Assembly: GCA_043554545.1 (NCBI GenBank)
Contig: CP121337.1
Coordinates: forward strand, 248,001-312,000
DNA length: 64,000 nucleotides
From: UBA7330 sp043554545
GTDB lineage: Bacteria; Bacteroidota; Bacteroidia; Cytophagales; Cyclobacteriaceae
Direction: 5' to 3'
Shown here: positions 60,106-64,000 of the stretch, in pieces
Layout: each line of letters opens with the position of its first letter
Numbering within the stretch: the first letter of the stretch is position 1
The notes under the pieces: generated by a model
Seen by the model: the letters and a program-made list of their open reading frames with translations, nothing else
The model's database searches: none
Told to the model about the DNA's origin: nothing
Made by a program: the position numbers and the translations under genes

Positions 60106-60708
60106 TTATTCCCAATTCATCACTCCGGCGCGTATCTCAATGGAGATATGATTTTCTTTTGGAGGAATTGGGCATGAATAATTTTCATTATACGCGCAGT
60201 ACGGGTTATAAGCTTTGTTAAAGTCCAGTAGAATGGTGTCGCCTTTCGGGACAGTTAGGTCGAGATAGCGACCACCTCCGTAACTTTCTACTCCGTTCGT
60301 CTCATCTGTAAATGGTAAGAAAAGATAGTCTTTCATAGCATCAGTATCTAAAAGGGTTAAACTTTTATACACGGGTAGATTGAATGCTTTGCCCTTAAAA
60401 TCAAATATAACCATTCCGAATTTTACATAAACAGGACTTCGTTCTGTAGTAGTTGGCATGTTGAATGGTAATTCATTGGGCGTCCTAACTAACAATGCTT
60501 TAATCAAATAGGCTGAATCAACAGAAAAGAAGTCGAGACCTTTGAATTTTTTAAGCGCCTTCTTACTTAAAGGGGTTTGTGCTTCATCGATGAAAGATGC
60601 GTTTAACTCCTGCTGCCAGTCAAGGATTGATTTTTCATAGGTTTGTGAGAAGAGATTTTCTGACTTGAAGAACAGGACAGCAGTAAGGCAGATAATTAGG
60701 TGCTTCAT
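60106..60708 (-). CDS. DUF1684 protein
   Basis: 200 residues with a signal peptide (MKHLIICLTAVLFFKSENLF). ILDWQQELNASF, SLTLLDTDAMKDYLFLPFTD, GRYLDLTVPKGDTILLDFNK and YNPYCAYNENYSCPIPPKEN are the family's conserved blocks, including its C-terminal Cys pair. Biochemical function unknown; probably secreted. Followed in the same direction by the Gfo/Idh/MocA gene. Confidence 0.88.
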   Translation of the reverse strand: MKHLIICLTAVLFFKSENLFSQTYEKSILDWQQELNASFIDEAQTPLSKKALKKFKGLDFFSVDSAYLIKALLVRTPNELPFNMPTTTERSPVYVKFGMVIFDFKGKAFNLPVYKSLTLLDTDAMKDYLFLPFTDETNGVESYGGGRYLDLTVPKGDTILLDFNKAYNPYCAYNENYSCPIPPKENHISIEIRAGVMNWE

Positions 60709-60909
60709 TTGGAAGACTAAGTTACAATTTTGATTGATTATGAACGCTTAATCAAAGATTTGTATAAATTCATCGTTAAAATAAAAGTAATAAAATACAT
60801 ATGAATCAAACAAAACTAATAGGAGGTGTAATAACCATGATTTCTATGCTTGATTCTTGTATTATGGCACCTCTCCATTCAAACTAACCAGTTAAAGCAA
60901 AGAATACCA

Positions 60910-62094
60910 ATGAAATTGTTAATTCAAGTTTGTTTAGTCATAACATTAATAAATCCTGTATTGGCCAGGAATGGTATTCAGTTTGAGTCATTGGCGTGGC
61001 CAGAGGCTTTAGAAAAGGCCAGGACAGAGAATAAATTCATATTTTTAAGTGCTACAGCTGATTGGAGTCAGCCTTGCAAATTGATGGAAGAATATATTTA
61101 TTCAGATTCAGAAGTCGGAGAATTTTATAATCAGACATTCATCAATCTCAGTATTGATATGGAGGTTTTTCCTGGAACTGAGCTGGCCGACCGTTATCAG
61201 GTCTTCCTTTACCCAACACTGTTGTTTATTGATGGAACAGGTAAAGTAATCCACAGAGGGTGTGGCGCAATGGAGGCTACGGAGTTGTTGAAGTTAGGGC
61301 AAAGAGCGCTTGATTCGGAAAACCACCTTAGTGGACTTCAGGAAAAATACGATGAAGGGTTTAGAGATCCAGACTTTCTGAAGACAATGTCACTTACGCT
61401 AGATGAAGCATGCCTCGATCAAACCGCATGGGTTGATCACTTTTTTAGCGAGTTACCACAAAGTGACTGGACCAATGAGTCTGCCTGGACCATGATAAAT
61501 TTAAATGTTCAGGACCCTTACAGCCCATACTTTCAGTACCTCATGAAATATCATGACCTGTATGAGATCAAGTACGGAAAGGACACAGTGGATCATAAAA
61601 TCAATGAAGTCTTGTTGAGTCAATTCACACAAATCTATGAAGGAGGAGATATTACTTTATTTGCTATTCAGGCGCTTAGAAGCATCCTTGAACCTTTACA
61701 TTTTAGTCAAAAGGAGGAGTTGGAGGCAATGATAAACCTACAATATGCAGAGGAGAAGGAGGATTGGGAATTATACTGCACAAGTGCTATACAGGTAGTC
61801 GAGCAGCAAGAGGTAGCAGACCCTGAGCAACTGAATGAATTTGCCTGGAAGATTTATGTGTTTTCTGAAAGTGAGGAGGAATGGAATACTGCGAAAAGTT
61901 GGATTGAGCCAATCGTGGAGGCGTATGAAGAATCTTCTTTTATGGATACCTACGCCTCATTGCTATATAAACTCGGAGATATCAAACAAGCCATCAAGTG
62001 GGAAAAACGAGCTATTCGCAGAGCAGTTGATCTGGATGATGAGGATCTTTTACATTATCAGTTGCAGTTGGAACGTTTTGAAAGTGGCCAATAA
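60910..62094 (+). CDS. Thioredoxin-like protein with C-terminal TPR region
   Basis: 394 residues from the ATG at 60910 (MKLLIQVCLVITLINPVLAR signal). Thioredoxin fold at ~20-140 (NKFIFLSATADWSQPCKLME, IDMEVFPGTELADRYQVFLY, PTLLFIDGTGKV). The usual W-C-x-x-C is W-S-x-x-C, leaving only one active-site Cys, so reductase activity is doubtful. The C-terminal 150 residues are helical, TPR-like (YASLLYKLGDIKQAIKWEKR). Periplasmic; role unknown. Confidence 0.85.
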   Translation: MKLLIQVCLVITLINPVLARNGIQFESLAWPEALEKARTENKFIFLSATADWSQPCKLMEEYIYSDSEVGEFYNQTFINLSIDMEVFPGTELADRYQVFLYPTLLFIDGTGKVIHRGCGAMEATELLKLGQRALDSENHLSGLQEKYDEGFRDPDFLKTMSLTLDEACLDQTAWVDHFFSELPQSDWTNESAWTMINLNVQDPYSPYFQYLMKYHDLYEIKYGKDTVDHKINEVLLSQFTQIYEGGDITLFAIQALRSILEPLHFSQKEELEAMINLQYAEEKEDWELYCTSAIQVVEQQEVADPEQLNEFAWKIYVFSESEEEWNTAKSWIEPIVEAYEESSFMDTYASLLYKLGDIKQAIKWEKRAIRRAVDLDDEDLLHYQLQLERFESGQ

Positions 62095-62149
62095 AAAAGG
62101 CTATCTCAAGATATTCCACAAGGGTAATATCTTTTGAGATTGCCTTTTT
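62093..62149. terminator. Bidirectional terminator between convergent genes
   Basis: AAAAAAGGCTATCTCAAGAT pairs with ATCTTTTGAGATTGCCTTTTT around a ~14-nt loop, giving A and T runs on opposite sides. It serves both the thioredoxin-like gene and the DUF4139 gene. Confidence 0.9.
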
Positions 62150-62164
62150 AACAGCTTGAGCATG

Positions 62165-63781
62165 CTATTCTAAAATAACGCGCTCCCGCTTGGGATATTT
62201 AACCTCATATTTCAATTCAAGCTTTTCCTGCTCACCCGGCTTAATACTCAGATCCCAGCTGATTTCTCCGGTATTTTCATTCAACTGCCCACCAGAAATC
62301 TCTTGAGAAGTTACGGTGATTTCTCCTCTGGTAGAAACAGGCAGCTGATCAAATATTTTAAGGTTGATAGTCGTTGATTTAGGATTCCTAACCAGAATAT
62401 CAAAACCCCTGGTTTCAACTTTATTTGGCCCGATAAAATTAGATTTTGAGTAGATATCTATCTTTTTACGTTCGATCGAAATCCCAGGATCTCTGCCCAA
62501 AGAAATAGCTAAAGTATCTGTGGAAGCATAGGTATCTAAAAATGAATTTCCAACAAATGTTCCCTCCAGGAAAAGACTGGCTTCTCCAGGCAGTAGATTA
62601 TACTGATCCCAATTTGTGATTCTGGCCATAAGGAAAGCATCTTTATCCAATTTGGGCACTGCATAATATTCGTACTGTGCATCGATGTCATATTGCTGTA
62701 GACTTACGGTAAATTGATCCCCATTAGAGGCGATGGAATACTTCTCAGCAACTGCTATTTCTACTGTCGTTTGGTTTTGCTTGATGGTGGCAACAGGCAT
62801 AATAGCTTCTTCTAGCTCAACATCCATTTCATCGGCGACAACGTTCTGCATCATAGGCTCAGCAGCTGCCCTTGAAATGGCACCGGTAGCATTTAGTCGC
62901 TTAGACATCATGGGTTTGTTCTGAAAGAAATTCAAATACCAGGTGCTTAGCTCAGGTGCAGTTCCACTTTTATTTGGGTTTCCATTAGATAAGGTTAATT
63001 GAACCTTGTCCCAATCCTCCCGGGTATTTTGATAGATATCAGCTTTGTATTCCAACTGCAAGTGGGAGGAGATGTCGTTTACACGAACATCATATTTCGG
63101 ATACCAACCCGCATTTTGAGTGAAATAGCTAACGTTAAACGCTGCCCTTGACCCATTCTTAGAATCAACAGTAATCACAATCTCACTGGAGGGCAACTCA
63201 TTTCTTCTGTTTCCCTGGTTGATCTGATTCTGGATTTTTGCTTGTTCTTTTTTAAGCTTATCAATTTCAATTTTCGTATTGATTTGTTGTTGCTTAATAG
63301 CCTGAAGTTGAACGGTGTAGTAGCTCACTATTTTTTCCAGCTGCTCATAAGTGATTCCGGTATCTCCACCCAGATTTTGATTGGCTTCCAGTAATTTTTG
63401 TTTGGCGTCCATCACTTGATTCCAGGATGTTTTTAGGTCTATCTCCTTAGTGACATCCGCTAGTACCTTCTGGAGACTATCTAATTGCTCATTTCTTTCC
63501 TGTTCTGAAAGATAGTCCAGTCTGTGGTTGACCGATAGAATCGTAAAATTTCCATTTCCTTTCACCTGAATGCTATTTTGATCCATGTAAGGAGAAAGAG
63601 ATTTAATGATCAGTTTACTCCTTCCTACAGGCAAGCTTGTTTTTCCAATTCGTGTAATTTGAGCTCCCTGCGTAAACACCTTGACACCTTCAATCGATGT
63701 ATTAAGGTGAATTTCTTTTGTTCCCTGAGCCAGGCTTCCAATTGACAAGCCAAGCAATAGTATGCAAATATGTATGTTCAT
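62165..63781 (-). CDS. DUF4139/mucoidy inhibitor MuiA-like protein
   Basis: 538 residues, signal MNIHICILLLGLSIGSLAQ. N-terminal DUF4140 domain (GVKVFTQGAQITRIGKTSLP), a coiled-coil (QLQAIKQQQINTKIEIDKLK), then DUF4139 (GWYPKYDVRVNDISSHLQLE, YKADIYQNTREDWDKVQLTL). Ends LELKYEVKYPKRERV. MuiA-like proteins affect envelope or exopolysaccharide in some bacteria; in Bacteroidota the role is unknown. Confidence 0.9.
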   Translation of the reverse strand: MNIHICILLLGLSIGSLAQGTKEIHLNTSIEGVKVFTQGAQITRIGKTSLPVGRSKLIIKSLSPYMDQNSIQVKGNGNFTILSVNHRLDYLSEQERNEQLDSLQKVLADVTKEIDLKTSWNQVMDAKQKLLEANQNLGGDTGITYEQLEKIVSYYTVQLQAIKQQQINTKIEIDKLKKEQAKIQNQINQGNRRNELPSSEIVITVDSKNGSRAAFNVSYFTQNAGWYPKYDVRVNDISSHLQLEYKADIYQNTREDWDKVQLTLSNGNPNKSGTAPELSTWYLNFFQNKPMMSKRLNATGAISRAAAEPMMQNVVADEMDVELEEAIMPVATIKQNQTTVEIAVAEKYSIASNGDQFTVSLQQYDIDAQYEYYAVPKLDKDAFLMARITNWDQYNLLPGEASLFLEGTFVGNSFLDTYASTDTLAISLGRDPGISIERKKIDIYSKSNFIGPNKVETRGFDILVRNPKSTTINLKIFDQLPVSTRGEITVTSQEISGGQLNENTGEISWDLSIKPGEQEKLELKYEVKYPKRERVILE

Positions 63782-63933
63782 TTTAATGATTGTTTTCTGT
63801 TATGATGCAGCATGAGGAAAATTTCCATAAAGTTCGCCAGATATTTTATGAAACGTTTTTTTTAGAAGTTTTCTTGCTGTGTTAAGGCTAACAAATACCT
63901 TTGAAGTTCAATAAATGCTTAAAATATTTGGTG

Positions 63934-64000
63934 ATGAAAAATAGAACTCTTGGTAAAAACGGATTCGAAGTAGGTGAAGTAGGGCTTGGGTGCTGGCAGC
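63934..64000 (+). CDS. Aldo/keto reductase, N-terminal fragment at window edge
   Basis: The first 22 codons (MKNRTLGKNGFEVGEVGLG then CWQ) match the start of aldo/keto reductases of the AKR11/12-like group. Cut by the window end; nothing further can be said. Confidence 0.7.
   Translation, partial: MKNRTLGKNGFEVGEVGLGCWQ

Overview
The window is a low-GC chromosome segment from a member of the Bacteroidota, most likely a Cytophagales-type environmental bacterium. The signs are a type IX secretion sorting domain, LytS/LytTR and Crp-like regulators of Bacteroidota type, an SO2930-like diheme cytochrome, a PL11 rhamnogalacturonan lyase, large VPS10/sortilin-like beta-propeller proteins, and promoter-like TAAATTTG boxes just upstream of start codons. 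No rRNA, tRNA or CRISPR array was seen.

Layout. 1-4.9 kb holds two tandem VPS10-like propeller proteins, the first cut by the window edge. 5.04-6.24 kb is a complete IS3-family element with matching ends and a 4-bp target duplication. 6.9-9.0 kb carries a second-copy apolipoprotein N-acyltransferase-like protein and a Crp/Fnr regulator. From about 9.0 to 43.2 kb lies the main object of interest, an integron-like gene-cassette array. Nearly all genes there read on the minus strand in small blocks of one to eight genes. Each block is bounded by a 67-260 bp imperfect palindrome whose outer edges read (minus strand) YTAAC...CGTTA or close variants, with complementary inner arms. I place 21 such sites. 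They fall into sequence families (five of one, three of another, two pairs and several singletons), as expected of integron attC sites.

At the upstream end sits a tyrosine recombinase (42008-43189) with the full R-K-H-R-H-Y set and an IntI-like C-terminus. It is read in the same direction as the cassettes (the 'inverse' layout), lacks the helix insertion that defines classical IntI, and has an extra N-terminal region. Directly after its stop codon is a perfect 9-bp hairpin followed by GTTAGAC, a candidate attI. Cassette cargo includes six toxin-antitoxin pairs (two with visibly broken ParE toxins), two DUF4238 proteins, lipoproteins, a T9SS-secreted repeat protein, and many small self-regulated operons (enzyme or membrane protein plus Crp/Fnr, HxlR, TetR, AraC, LytTR or ECF sigma regulator).

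43.2-64 kb looks like ordinary chromosome: a broken zinc-ribbon gene beside the recombinase, a carbohydrate-related group (FAD oxidoreductase, TspO-like protein, LEA-type lipoprotein, rhamnogalacturonan lyase), a VOC-VOC-cytochrome-cytochrome-rhodanese fusion, SixA, a family 9 glycosyltransferase, an EVE-domain protein, pyrR-pyrB, ssb, a bile-acid-symporter family transporter, a Gfo/Idh/MocA oxidoreductase, a DUF1684 protein, a thioredoxin-like TPR protein, a DUF4139 protein and the start of an aldo/keto reductase.
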